Assembly: GCF_000473365.1 (NCBI RefSeq)
Contig: NZ_AXBK01000002.1
Coordinates: forward strand, 1-64,000
Origin: Adhaeribacter aquaticus DSM 16391
Lineage (GTDB): Bacteria; Bacteroidota; Bacteroidia; Cytophagales; Hymenobacteraceae
Length of the DNA: 64,000 nucleotides
Reading direction: 5' to 3'
Shown here: piece by piece, positions 53,036 to 60,817 of the stretch
How positions within the stretch are numbered: position 1 is the stretch's first letter
Layout of the letters: every line of letters starts with the position of its first letter
The notes under the pieces: generated by a model
What the model was told of the DNA's origin: nothing
The model's database searches: none
What the model saw: only the letters and a program-made list of their open reading frames with translations
Program-made: the position numbers and the translations under genes

Positions 53036-53224
53036 AAAAGCTAGTTTTTATCTCAGTAATTTACAAATTAATAGTAAATTATATGATTTTTTAGAGTTAA
53101 AGCTAGTTTTCATCAGCCAAAAGCTAGGTTTTATCAGTCACAGAGACACTTTCAAACGTCTGTTACTAAATAATTTAGCAATCTCCGGCACAAGCACCGG
53201 ATCAACTGATGAAAACTAGCTTTT
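53036..53224. repeat. iterons, first group (three direct, one inverted)
   Basis: Copies of a 20-base iteron related to AAAAGCTAGGTTTCATCAGT at 53036-53057, 53099-53118 and 53119-53139, with an inverted copy at 53205-53224. They lie upstream of the rep gene and probably form part of the origin or a Rep-binding control site. Confidence 0.8.
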
Positions 53225-53445
53225 AAACATAATACTTATATTTTTTATTTAAATAATGCAATTTGCGCGCGCAATTCCTTTACTTTATCTGATCATTTGT
53301 TGCTTTTCTCTTTTTTTTATTAATTTCGGTCGAACCAAATCCTTAAAAGCCTTTTCCTTTTAACTACAAACTTGTAGTATTTTAAATATTTGTATAGTAT
53401 TTGCAGGGGCTGTAGTTATTTAATTATCAATGGGTTACAAGCGAT

Positions 53446-53560
53446 TTAAGCTAGGTTTCATCAGTGAAAAGCAAGGTTTCATCAGTCTAGAACTAGGTTT
53501 AATCCTTCAAAAGCTAGGTTTAATAAGCATAAAAGCAAGGTTTTATCAGTGAAAAGCTAG
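53446..53560. repeat. iterons, main array at 21-base spacing
   Basis: Five iterons begin at 53446, 53467, 53488, 53509 and 53531, with a partial copy at 53552, giving a helical-turn spacing of 21-22 bases. Consensus AAAAGCWAGGTTTMATCAGT. The array ends about 80 bases before the rep start, the standard layout of an iteron origin. Confidence 0.85.
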
Positions 53561-53638
53561 TGTATTTTTTTATACTTGTTTTATCTGGTTTCTTTACTAT
53601 ATTTGTTGCAATGTTGTACAATTTAGGGTAGTAATCCC

Positions 53639-54580
53639 ATGTCTAAAGAATTAACAAGGGAACAGGAGCCGCACAAGCTGGAAATCCGGCAACATAACGC
53701 CATAACTACCGCGCGTTATGAAATGTCTGCCATTGAAATGGATATTTCCTTTTTCCTGCTTTCCAAATTACGGGCGGATGATAAACCGGGCACTAAATAC
53801 CAAATTTCGGTAAAAGAACTACAGGAAGCAACCGGCCGGCAATGGCACCACGGCCAGTTCCTGGAAGCAACTTCAGCCCTCCGCAGCCGAGAATACGTAT
53901 TTGAGGATAACAAAACCGTCTTGCAGGTAGGTTTACTGGCTTCAGCGCTGCACCGGAAGGGAGAAGGCATGATTGAACTGGAGATATCCGAAAACATCCG
54001 GCCTTATTTAATCGATTTAAAAAACAATTTCACCAGCTTCCAGCTCCAGGCCGCGTTTATGCTACCCAGTAAATGGGCTAAACGCATTTACCAGATTGCC
54101 AGCCAGTGGAAGGACATTGGGGAAACGAAAATCTATTCTATTGATGATTTAAAGGTTATTCTCCACTTAAAAGACCCAAAAAACAAAGAAAAAGAGCAAT
54201 ACTCGTCTATTTCTTTATTTAAGAAAAATGTCCTGGACATTGCCGTAGAACAAATTAATAAATTTACGGATTTGCGCATCAGTTACGTCATGACCAAGAA
54301 AGGACGTAATTTTACCCACATCCGGTTTTATGTAAATAAGCAGACTGTTCAGCAGTTACCGCTCCCCTTTGAGCTGCCGACAGATGATGTGCGTAAGCAA
54401 AATGCCCGCACTATCCTGGATAGCTTGAATATCATTGAAGAAAAATTGGTAAATAAAATATTATACGATGAAGATTTACTGAACAAATTATTTCAGTACA
54501 GTTATAAATTGAAAACCGATAAAATTAAAGCAACCAAAAACGCAGGAGGTTTATTCCTGAAAATTGCCGGTTTAGTTTAA
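53639..54580 (+). CDS. rep: Rep_3 family plasmid replication initiator
   Basis: A 313-residue RepB/Rep_3-type initiator with two winged-helix-like halves: ITTARYEMSAIEMDISFFLLSKLRADDK with KELQEATGRQW in the first, and FMLPSKWAKRIYQIASQWKD with YSIDDLKVILHL in the second. It binds iterons both to start replication and to limit copy number. Iterons lie on both sides of the gene; the last codons overlap the first downstream iteron. Confidence 0.9.
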   Translation: MSKELTREQEPHKLEIRQHNAITTARYEMSAIEMDISFFLLSKLRADDKPGTKYQISVKELQEATGRQWHHGQFLEATSALRSREYVFEDNKTVLQVGLLASALHRKGEGMIELEISENIRPYLIDLKNNFTSFQLQAAFMLPSKWAKRIYQIASQWKDIGETKIYSIDDLKVILHLKDPKNKEKEQYSSISLFKKNVLDIAVEQINKFTDLRISYVMTKKGRNFTHIRFYVNKQTVQQLPLPFELPTDDVRKQNARTILDSLNIIEEKLVNKILYDEDLLNKLFQYSYKLKTDKIKATKNAGGLFLKIAGLV

Positions 54581-54619
54581 AAGCTAGGTTTCATCAGTGA
54601 AAAGCTAGGTTTCATCAGT
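54579..54619. repeat. iterons, downstream pair
   Basis: Two perfect AAAAGCTAGGTTTCATCAGT copies at 54579-54598 and 54600-54619, at 21-base spacing, starting at the rep stop codon. They could act in handcuffing or as a second part of the origin. Confidence 0.85.
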
Positions 54620-54915
54620 GAAAAACATAAAACAAGATAATAATCTTAGCTTCAATTAGTACAGACTATTTGAATGTATTTATAAAATTGCAATTGAAAA
54701 ATTAGTCTAAGAATTTCAAGCCAAATAAATTTTAAATTTTACAATTGCAAAATCAATTCCTTCGCTTGCTCATACCCAATATCTCTTTCTAATTTTTACC
54801 CTATAATAAGTTAAAATAGATAATATTTATTGTATCTTTTTTGATACTTTTTCGTATTATATTATATACATAATTTAACAATTGTTAAATACTCAAATTA
54901 TAAAAATTAGAAATC
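54620..54915. promoter_or_regulatory. AT-rich stretch with CAATTG-centred palindromes
   Basis: No gene. Contains TTTTACAATTGCAAA at 54737-54751, a related TTGCAATTG form at about 54688, and the palindrome ATTTAACAATTGTTAAAT at about 54873-54890, close to the start of the DUF932-like gene. The CAATTG words recur at other backbone promoters. Confidence 0.4.
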
Positions 54916-55902
54916 ATGTCAACTCAAAGCACGAATCTGGAGAAAGCAAATAACTGGGATGCCATCTGTTTTCCGGTAAAAGAGGAAAAGTTGCAAACTT
55001 TATTACCAGGCAATTATAATTTATTGCCATCAGATCGCCAACGGGCAATTGTAGGTTCTATGCCGGACGGTACTCAACACATTTTTGCCTTACAGAGTGA
55101 TGAATATACCTTAATTTCAAATGATTTACTCCGCTCCGTCGTGGATAGCGTAGCAGTAGATTATAAAATTGATGCCCGGTACTCCTCCCGTGGTGACTTT
55201 AGTATTAATATAATTTTGCCGGATAGTTTAAAAGTGGGAGAGGAGCGGATTTATAAAAATTTAATCATTAATAATTCTTACACCGGCAAAAGCCCTTTTA
55301 ATATTCAAGGTTCTTCTATTGAATCTACCAATGAAGAAAAAGTAAAAGTATCTTATTACCGTCAGATTTGTTCCAATGGCTTAATGGGCTGGGCCGATGA
55401 ATTTATGACCTATGAAGAATATTTTAATTGGCTGGCAAATGGGCAACCGAAAAAATACCTGGATGCGTTGAAAGAGAAAGTGGAACACGTAAACATTGAA
55501 CGCATTAAAAAAGAAGAAAAAATCCTGGCCGAAACCTTCCACCATAAAGGGCTAAACCTGGAATTCTTTCAGGAACATTTAACTAATATCTTGCGAAATT
55601 TTGTATCTCAAAAAGATTCTGTTACCGGCTCGGTTTATAACAAATTAGTTCAGGTAGCGATGCCTACGGATGCCGCTATCCAGCAAGTTATAGGTGAATC
55701 CGGATTACCTAAAAAATTGGCTACGCTGGCCGTAGAGCGGTTACGGGAGGAAGAAAAACTATTGGAAACCGAAGCCAACTTATGGCTCGTGTACAATGCC
55801 GCCAACTATGCTCTATTTAATGGCAAATCAGCGCTGACCATCAATGAACGGTTCAAAGCCGACCAGAAAGCCTTTAACAATATTGCTGCCCTGGCTTTAT
55901 AA
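54916..55902 (+). CDS. DUF932-like plasmid protein
   Basis: A 328-residue soluble protein: TLISNDLLRSVVDSV, VKVSYYRQICSNGLMGW and a helical C-terminal half. The middle RQICSNGL segment and overall plan resemble DUF932 proteins of phages and plasmids, whose role is unknown. It is followed by a clear terminator and is a single-gene unit. The family link is moderate. Confidence 0.6.
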   Translation: MSTQSTNLEKANNWDAICFPVKEEKLQTLLPGNYNLLPSDRQRAIVGSMPDGTQHIFALQSDEYTLISNDLLRSVVDSVAVDYKIDARYSSRGDFSINIILPDSLKVGEERIYKNLIINNSYTGKSPFNIQGSSIESTNEEKVKVSYYRQICSNGLMGWADEFMTYEEYFNWLANGQPKKYLDALKEKVEHVNIERIKKEEKILAETFHHKGLNLEFFQEHLTNILRNFVSQKDSVTGSVYNKLVQVAMPTDAAIQQVIGESGLPKKLATLAVERLREEEKLLETEANLWLVYNAANYALFNGKSALTINERFKADQKAFNNIAALAL

Positions 55903-55922
55903 GAATTGGCTTAAAAGAAAGA

Positions 55923-55956
55923 AATAGGTGGGTGGATTGGCTCACCTATTTTTTTG
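55923..55956 (+). terminator. intrinsic terminator of the DUF932-like gene
   Basis: ATAGGTG (55924-55930) and CACCTAT (55943-55949) form a 7-base stem followed by TTTTTTT, 20 bases after the stop. Confidence 0.8.
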
Positions 55957-56022
55957 CCTTCCCCGTTCCAAACTCCAGATTTCTAATTTTTAAACATTTT
56001 TCCCCGGCCGCCCCTTTTCCTG

Positions 56023-56502
56023 GCAAATGGTGAATTCGTCATTTTTGCGAGCGCTCCATTTGCTTTTTCTTTTTTAAATAGGGTAGGAGCAGGGTAATGC
56101 TGTCCGGGAGGGTCCATAAAGGTAAACTAGAATGGTTGCCTCCCGGATAGGTTTATCCTGCCCTCTGATGGCTGATCCGGCTAATGCCGGTAAAACAACA
56201 GGCCGGGCGGGTTTGCCTTTTTGCAAATCGGCCTGGCACCGAATTAAAATTTCTCTCATCAGGAAGGGGAGGGCGGTGTAGAAATGGGGCTGCAGGTGAA
56301 GGGTAACGGAACCAACATCCCCATTTCTACATGGCGCTACCCGACTTTCAGTTAAGGCCTCGCGTTAGGGATACCGGCCACTTGTCTGCATATAACCGGT
56401 TTTTGCTCCGGTTTTATAGGTGGCCGCCGCAGGGGAGTAGCCCGGCTGTAGGCAACGCCCACGTAAAAATGAAAAGGGCAGTAGGGGAAAAAGTCCCTTA
56501 CT
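56023..56502. ncRNA. hairpin-dense G+C-rich region; possible large structured RNA or single-strand origin
   Basis: Nested inverted repeats fill this stretch: GCAAATGG/CCATTTGC (56023/56056); GCAGGGTAA/TTATCCTGC (56089/56153) enclosing TCCGGGAGG/CCTCCCGGA (56103/56139); CTGATG/CATCAG (56165/56257) enclosing CCGGC/GCCGG (56177/56186) and CAGGCCG/CGGCCTG (56199/56229); GTAGAAATGGGG/CCCCATTTCTAC (56278/56319); CGGCCAC/GTGGCCG (56375/56420) enclosing AACCGG/CCGGTT (56394/56408). No credible frame. Strand unknown. Confidence 0.5.
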
Positions 56503-56573
56503 ACCTAGAATTAGAGGAAATCATACTTATACTTATAATAAAGCCCTATTTTTAATTAAGACTTTCTAAACTA

Positions 56574-58469
56574 TTAACGACTTATTTCTTGCTGACTTGG
56601 GCGCGACAGCTCTACCTTTTGAGCGGCATCTTTTCTTTTAGCCCGGTCCGTTGTATGCTCGATAACAGTATTACCCTTTTGACTCCCTACGGCCTCTATT
56701 GCTTGGGAAATCTTGCCTATTTTCGGGTCATTCAGATGATAAGAAACTTTCATTTCTGAATTTTTAAGGCCACTTTCAACCTGACTTTTTATGTCTCCCA
56801 CGTTGGCCCCACTTCGCTCCAACGTATCTTTTACCGCCTCAGCCTGGCCTTTTACGCCTGAACCTTTATCAACTTCCTGTATTTTCACAATTACTTGCTT
56901 TTCACTACCAGGGTCATTACCTGCCAATGCTGCTGGAGCATTTAACAGTTCCATTTCCTTCTCCTGCCTTCTATTATCCGGAGCTAATGGTTGTACGCGG
57001 ATCTGCGCTTGTTCCTGGTTAAGTAAAGTGGCTCGTTGTTGCTCTTTCACTATACGCTGCGTTTCGCGCTCCTGCTCGTCTTTGCGGACCTGCTCCCGGA
57101 TTTGTTCAGTTGTTAATCCTTGTCGGGTTAATTCTAAGTCCCGGTTAAAATCTTTTGCCAACGGATATGCTACACGAACAAAATTGCTTGGGTGCCTTTC
57201 TACCTCCGGCCGCAGCTGTTCCCTTTGCCGATATAATTCCTGGCTAATTATTTCCAACTGAGCTGTATCAGCTTTAGCTACGCTCAATTTTATAACCGTA
57301 TCTTTTTCCGTTGTTCGCTGAACTTTCATTTCAATGCTTGGTTCATCTTGCCCTGCATTTATACGGCCTACCTGATGAACCATATTTTTAATGCGCTCCT
57401 GACCTTCTTCGCTATTCTGATGCTGATACTCCACCCTCAAATTAGTATGGTATCTACCGGCAGTTGCATGCCATTGTATAGGGCGGCTGCTTTCCGAATA
57501 AGCTGCCTGGTCAGCAACCTCTTTAAAAGCTCTTGCCGGCTGTAAATCATTCAGATAATTAATGTTAAATTTCCTACCTCCGGCGTCTCTATCATTGGCT
57601 AAAATCAATTCCGTTGGATTTTGCTTATCAATTACACGCTGTATCAATTCAATTTGTCTTTCTGTAACGGTTCCTGCCGTTGCGATGTACATAGTGTTTT
57701 TACCGTCCTGATGCAGCTGGTGGTAGCTTAGGGAATCAATCGCACTTTCACTTACGACCAACCTTTCAATTGGCGTATCTTTCCCCTGGGTGGGATATGA
57801 AACCCAAATCCCGTCTTTGGGTAGTTCCAGCAAATTTTTAAAGCCGGTATTCTTTTGCTCAACACTGGCAAGGCCATTTTCATTATAAAGCGGAAAGGCG
57901 GTATTTCGAAAACCATGCTCGTTCTTTTCTGTTGTAAATATCCGCCCTTTGAAAGCCGGGCTATCAATAGTTTCGTCGGAAAGAGACCGGCTATGCAAGT
58001 AATGGCGGTCTGATAATTCCTTTTTTACCCCCAATACTTCGGCAATCAGCCGGGTCCGTTTTTCCTCTTCAGTTTCAATCTCTATCAATGATTTAGCGGA
58101 CTTCTCCAGGCTTCTTTCAGATAAGTTGTTTTGATGTGTGGTAGACACGGAGCTTTGGGGTTCCGGAGTTTCGTTTAGATAGGCCCGTAAATGCTGCCGG
58201 ACTTCTCCCAGGCTCTTATTTTCCCTGGTTTTTACAAAATCAATGATACTGCCCTTGTCCCGGTCGTCACCTGGATTAAAATAAATTTGCTTATCATCTT
58301 TTCTGGAAACAATGATATGTTCCCCATTATTTTCCAGGTGCTGCCAATCGCCGCGCTTACCTTGTTCCTTTAACTGGTAGCCTTGCTTTTGCGCATATCC
58401 GACTAAATCAATTGTTTGTTTAAATCGCTCTAATTCCTGAGGGTCATTTTCAATTAGTTTTTGTTCCAT
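56574..58469 (-). CDS. DUF3991/toprim domain protein (primase-like, mobile element type)
   Basis: About 631 residues from the ATG at 58469 (MEQKLIEND). The N-terminal region (IDLVGYAQKQGYQL...IIVSRKDDKQIYFNPGDDRDKGSIIDFVK) is the zinc-ribbon-free CHC2-like part of DUF3991 proteins. The toprim core follows, with the Glu of VSESAIDSLS and the DxD of ILANDRDAGG. The C-terminal half is a long charged, helical region. Such proteins are thought to prime or process plasmid DNA after transfer. The adjacent hairpin region could be its site of action, by position only. Confidence 0.78.
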   Translation of the reverse strand: MEQKLIENDPQELERFKQTIDLVGYAQKQGYQLKEQGKRGDWQHLENNGEHIIVSRKDDKQIYFNPGDDRDKGSIIDFVKTRENKSLGEVRQHLRAYLNETPEPQSSVSTTHQNNLSERSLEKSAKSLIEIETEEEKRTRLIAEVLGVKKELSDRHYLHSRSLSDETIDSPAFKGRIFTTEKNEHGFRNTAFPLYNENGLASVEQKNTGFKNLLELPKDGIWVSYPTQGKDTPIERLVVSESAIDSLSYHQLHQDGKNTMYIATAGTVTERQIELIQRVIDKQNPTELILANDRDAGGRKFNINYLNDLQPARAFKEVADQAAYSESSRPIQWHATAGRYHTNLRVEYQHQNSEEGQERIKNMVHQVGRINAGQDEPSIEMKVQRTTEKDTVIKLSVAKADTAQLEIISQELYRQREQLRPEVERHPSNFVRVAYPLAKDFNRDLELTRQGLTTEQIREQVRKDEQERETQRIVKEQQRATLLNQEQAQIRVQPLAPDNRRQEKEMELLNAPAALAGNDPGSEKQVIVKIQEVDKGSGVKGQAEAVKDTLERSGANVGDIKSQVESGLKNSEMKVSYHLNDPKIGKISQAIEAVGSQKGNTVIEHTTDRAKRKDAAQKVELSRPSQQEISR

Positions 58470-58513
58470 ATCTCGGTGCACATTAAATTTATAAGAATTC
58501 TTTAAAATGCAAA

Positions 58514-58531
58514 TAGCGGTGAGCACCGCTA
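58514..58531. promoter_or_regulatory. perfect hairpin upstream of the toprim gene
   Basis: TAGCGGTGAGCACCGCTA is an 8-base perfect inverted repeat (TAGCGGTG/CACCGCTA) 45 bases upstream of the toprim gene start, just after the terminator at 58547-58563. It may be an operator or a leader hairpin. Confidence 0.4.
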
Positions 58532-58546
58532 AGACGTAAAAAATAA

Positions 58547-58563
58547 AAAGCCAACCTGGCTTT
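58547..58563 (-). terminator. intrinsic terminator of the 125-residue gene
   Basis: Read on the minus strand, AAAGCCA-GGT-TGGCTTT is a perfect 7-base stem with a 3-base loop and overlaps the last base of the stop codon; TTATTTTTT follows. It may also attenuate read-through into the toprim gene. Confidence 0.7.
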
Positions 58564-58940
58564 CAGCGAGAGGAGGGAGGGGTTATTTGGTCGATATAAG
58601 CTAACTGCTCTTTAAATTTATTTAGTTCCTCTATTCCGGCAAACAAGTATAAGTATTTGTTTTCTTCCGAGGTGGCCAAAGGATTGAGCGAAGCAGTAGT
58701 ATCAAAAGATAGGGCACTCAATATTTTTTGCAACTGTAGGTATTCTTTTCTTTTGGAAGTACCGTTTTTCAGGTTAACCACGGTATTATAAGAAAATTTA
58801 AACTGGTTACAAAATGCCTTCAATTGGCCATGACCTAATACCTTCAACCGATATTGAATATACCGCAGCACCTCTGTATACCCTACAGATAAATCCGGAT
58901 TAGGAAAACCCCAAGGGGCAGTAGCAACAGAAGAAGACAT
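58563..58940 (-). CDS. possible HTH DNA-binding protein, 125 residues
   Basis: A soluble protein with GQLKAFCNQFKFSYNTVVNLKNGTSKRKEYLQLQKILSALSF in the middle, which resembles an XRE-type helix-turn-helix with recognition helix near SYNTVVNLKNG. The ends are less ordered. Its upstream region carries TTTTACAATTGCAAA (58953-58967), a candidate operator word that recurs on the element. Regulator role is inferred. Confidence 0.55.
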   Translation of the reverse strand: MSSSVATAPWGFPNPDLSVGYTEVLRYIQYRLKVLGHGQLKAFCNQFKFSYNTVVNLKNGTSKRKEYLQLQKILSALSFDTTASLNPLATSEENKYLYLFAGIEELNKFKEQLAYIDQITPPSSR

Positions 58941-59234
58941 ACTAAAGAACGTTTTTACAATTGCAAACCTACCAATATCAATAAGGTTTAATAGCTTTAC
59001 AATTGAGCCCTATTAAATGCTTCTAATGTAAATAATTATATTAATAAATAAAAATAAATTCTCCGATAAATCCTCTTTTCGCTAATCATATTAACTTTTA
59101 CATAACTACATTATAAGAAACGCATAACCTTAACCTAAGTTTTAAATCTACTAGGCTAGGCTAAACAATATTTTCACAACTTTAACACCATAATTACACA
59201 ACTTCATAGCAACTAACCCGTTAAAGGAATCAAT

Positions 59235-59903
59235 ATGGCTCCGCCAGTATATATTATTGGTTTTATCCTAATTCCGGTAATGCTATTAATTGGCTTACTT
59301 GGATGGCGATTTTTAGGAAGTGGCAAGAATGAAAAACCTACTTTAACGAAGCGGAGCAATTACAAAGGGTTAAAAACCTTTAATTATAAATTTTCTGACT
59401 ATATAATTCCTGATGCTAAAATAAGGGAAGTTTGCCCGAATGGGGAAGGCAGCCCAATTTTAAAGGAATTAGTAAGTGAGGAAGGATATGTAAAATCCAA
59501 AACAGATTCTGAAACGGCTATAGATTTTGGGAATTTGGAAGAAGATTTTTTCCCCGAAATTGAAAATAGCCCGAATCATGATAAAGTTAAGAATGATGCT
59601 ATACCGACTGGTAGTAATGAGACGGCCTTAGAGCCTGGTGTTAGGCATTCCATTACAACAGACGGCGCTCCAGAAATTGAGCAGGCAGAAGGTCCCGCGC
59701 AATCTCTCTTTCATAACCCCTTGACAGCACCGGCACCAACGGACAACGACAAAAAAAACAGGGAAGCTGAAATTGCCTTAAAAAGGCGGCGACGGGCTGA
59801 ATTAAAAAACAGTACCGGTTCCGCTAAAGCAGGAGTGGGTGAATTATTCTCACCGGATTCCCCTGTTAAAGTGCCTCCTCCTAAGGGCGGTGCTGACAGA
59901 TAA
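59235..59903 (+). CDS. membrane-anchored hypothetical protein upstream of the tra operon
   Basis: A 222-residue protein with a single N-terminal membrane segment (about 5-27, VYIIGFILIPVMLLIGLLGW), then a hydrophilic Ser/Pro/Glu-rich region with EIALKRRRRAELK near the end. It is the first gene of the plus-strand transfer region. A bitopic protein with a disordered cytoplasmic or periplasmic tail may be a scaffold or regulator of transfer; no family recognised. Confidence 0.55.
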   Translation: MAPPVYIIGFILIPVMLLIGLLGWRFLGSGKNEKPTLTKRSNYKGLKTFNYKFSDYIIPDAKIREVCPNGEGSPILKELVSEEGYVKSKTDSETAIDFGNLEEDFFPEIENSPNHDKVKNDAIPTGSNETALEPGVRHSITTDGAPEIEQAEGPAQSLFHNPLTAPAPTDNDKKNREAEIALKRRRRAELKNSTGSAKAGVGELFSPDSPVKVPPPKGGADR

Positions 59904-60070
59904 AAATTTAACAATTGTAATTTTTAGCGATGGCTTTAAAATTAACATCCCCAGTTAAATATTTTATGGTTCCTCCTATCAATTTGCAATTGCAAACTCC
60001 TTAAAAACGGCTTTTACTTGGGATTAAGCACCCCATTTCTGTATAAATTCTACAATTTAAATATTAAACC

Positions 60071-60475
60071 ATGTTAACCGAAATCTACAACAGGATGGCT
60101 GGCCAAGTGGCACAAACCTCCGATACACTTCAAAACCTTATTAGTAAAGGCTCCCATTATCAAGCCTCTCCGTGGGAAAAAAGACTAATGGCCACTGCCA
60201 TGAGCCTGGCTTATATGCAGCAGGCAATGGCGCAGGGTGGAACCGCTGCGGCCCTGGAAGGGGTCCAGGAAACCATCATTACCATTGTACAGGTAGTTTT
60301 CTCAATTATCCTGGTGATTGGGTTAATCCGGGTAGTCATGAAATTTATAAATGGCGCTCCGGATGCGCTTTCTTCCTTAGGTTGGCTCGTGGGCGGGGTA
60401 ATTTTATGGTTTGGCTTCCAGTTCTTTAAAGATGATCTAGTAGGAACTGTTGGCGGCGAAGGTGGTGTAAGATAA
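60071..60475 (+). CDS. traE: TraE/VirB2-like small membrane protein (DUF4134)
   Basis: A 134-residue protein with an amphipathic N-terminal part ending in MATAMSLAYMQQAMAQ, and two hydrophobic segments: IITIVQVVFSIILVIGLIRVV and LSSLGWLVGGVILWFGFQF. This is the pilin-like DUF4134 (TraE) layout of Bacteroidota conjugation systems. The TraF-like gene begins 12 bases after it. Confidence 0.85.
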   Translation: MLTEIYNRMAGQVAQTSDTLQNLISKGSHYQASPWEKRLMATAMSLAYMQQAMAQGGTAAALEGVQETIITIVQVVFSIILVIGLIRVVMKFINGAPDALSSLGWLVGGVILWFGFQFFKDDLVGTVGGEGGVR

Positions 60476-60487
60476 ATTTCTGCGGGT

Positions 60488-60817
60488 ATGCGCTCCTATA
60501 AAAGTATCGAAAAACCGGCGCAGGTCTTAGGGATGAACATTATGGACCTGGGGTTGGCTGTCGGCCTCTTTATCGGTTCCGTTTTGCTGCTGGGCTTCCT
60601 GAACATGCTGGTATCCATTCCCCGGTTAGTTTATTTGGCCGTGTTCCTCCTTGAAGTAGGTTTAATCCTGGTCATGCGCTTTTTAACCAAAACCCATCCA
60701 CCCGGCTTCCTGGTCGGCTGGCTTTCTTTCCGATATGTGCAACCCCGGCGTATTTCCGTCGGCTCTATCCCTGTAGCTGCAAAGAAAGATGAAAAAAGAA
60801 AAAACCGTACCCTTTGA
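60488..60817 (+). CDS. traF: TraF/VirB3-like membrane protein (DUF4133)
   Basis: A 109-residue protein starting MRSYKSIEKPAQVLGMN, with paired membrane helices (LGLAVGLFIGSVLLLGFLN and VYLAVFLLEVGLILVM), typical of DUF4133/TraF, the VirB3 analogue that recruits the VirB4 ATPase. Its 3' end overlaps the start of traG by 29 bases, indicating coupled translation. Confidence 0.85.
   Translation: MRSYKSIEKPAQVLGMNIMDLGLAVGLFIGSVLLLGFLNMLVSIPRLVYLAVFLLEVGLILVMRFLTKTHPPGFLVGWLSFRYVQPRRISVGSIPVAAKKDEKRKNRTL

Noticed and set aside
53031-53219. 62-codon frame after the parA partner gene
   Set aside because: The frame runs through three direct iterons and ends within the inverted copy; the peptide repeats iteron-derived residues (KASF, KLVFISQKLGFISH).
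53036-54619. Could the regularly spaced repeats be a CRISPR array?
   Set aside because: Copies are 20 bases with essentially no spacer, flank a Rep_3 gene and no cas gene is present; they are iterons.
56074-56259. 61-codon minus-strand frame in the hairpin-rich region, and a 74-codon plus-strand frame at 56331-56555
   Set aside because: Both are crossed by strong inverted repeats and lack protein-like composition; RNA or DNA structure explains the sequence better.
56023-56502. Retron, group II intron or tmRNA/RNase P as explanation for the structured region
   Set aside because: No reverse transcriptase gene nearby, no recognisable domain V or conserved RNase P/tmRNA core words.
60172-60429. 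85-codon frame overlapping traE in another frame
   Set aside because: Gly/Trp/Cys-rich translation of the traE membrane segments; traE itself matches its family.
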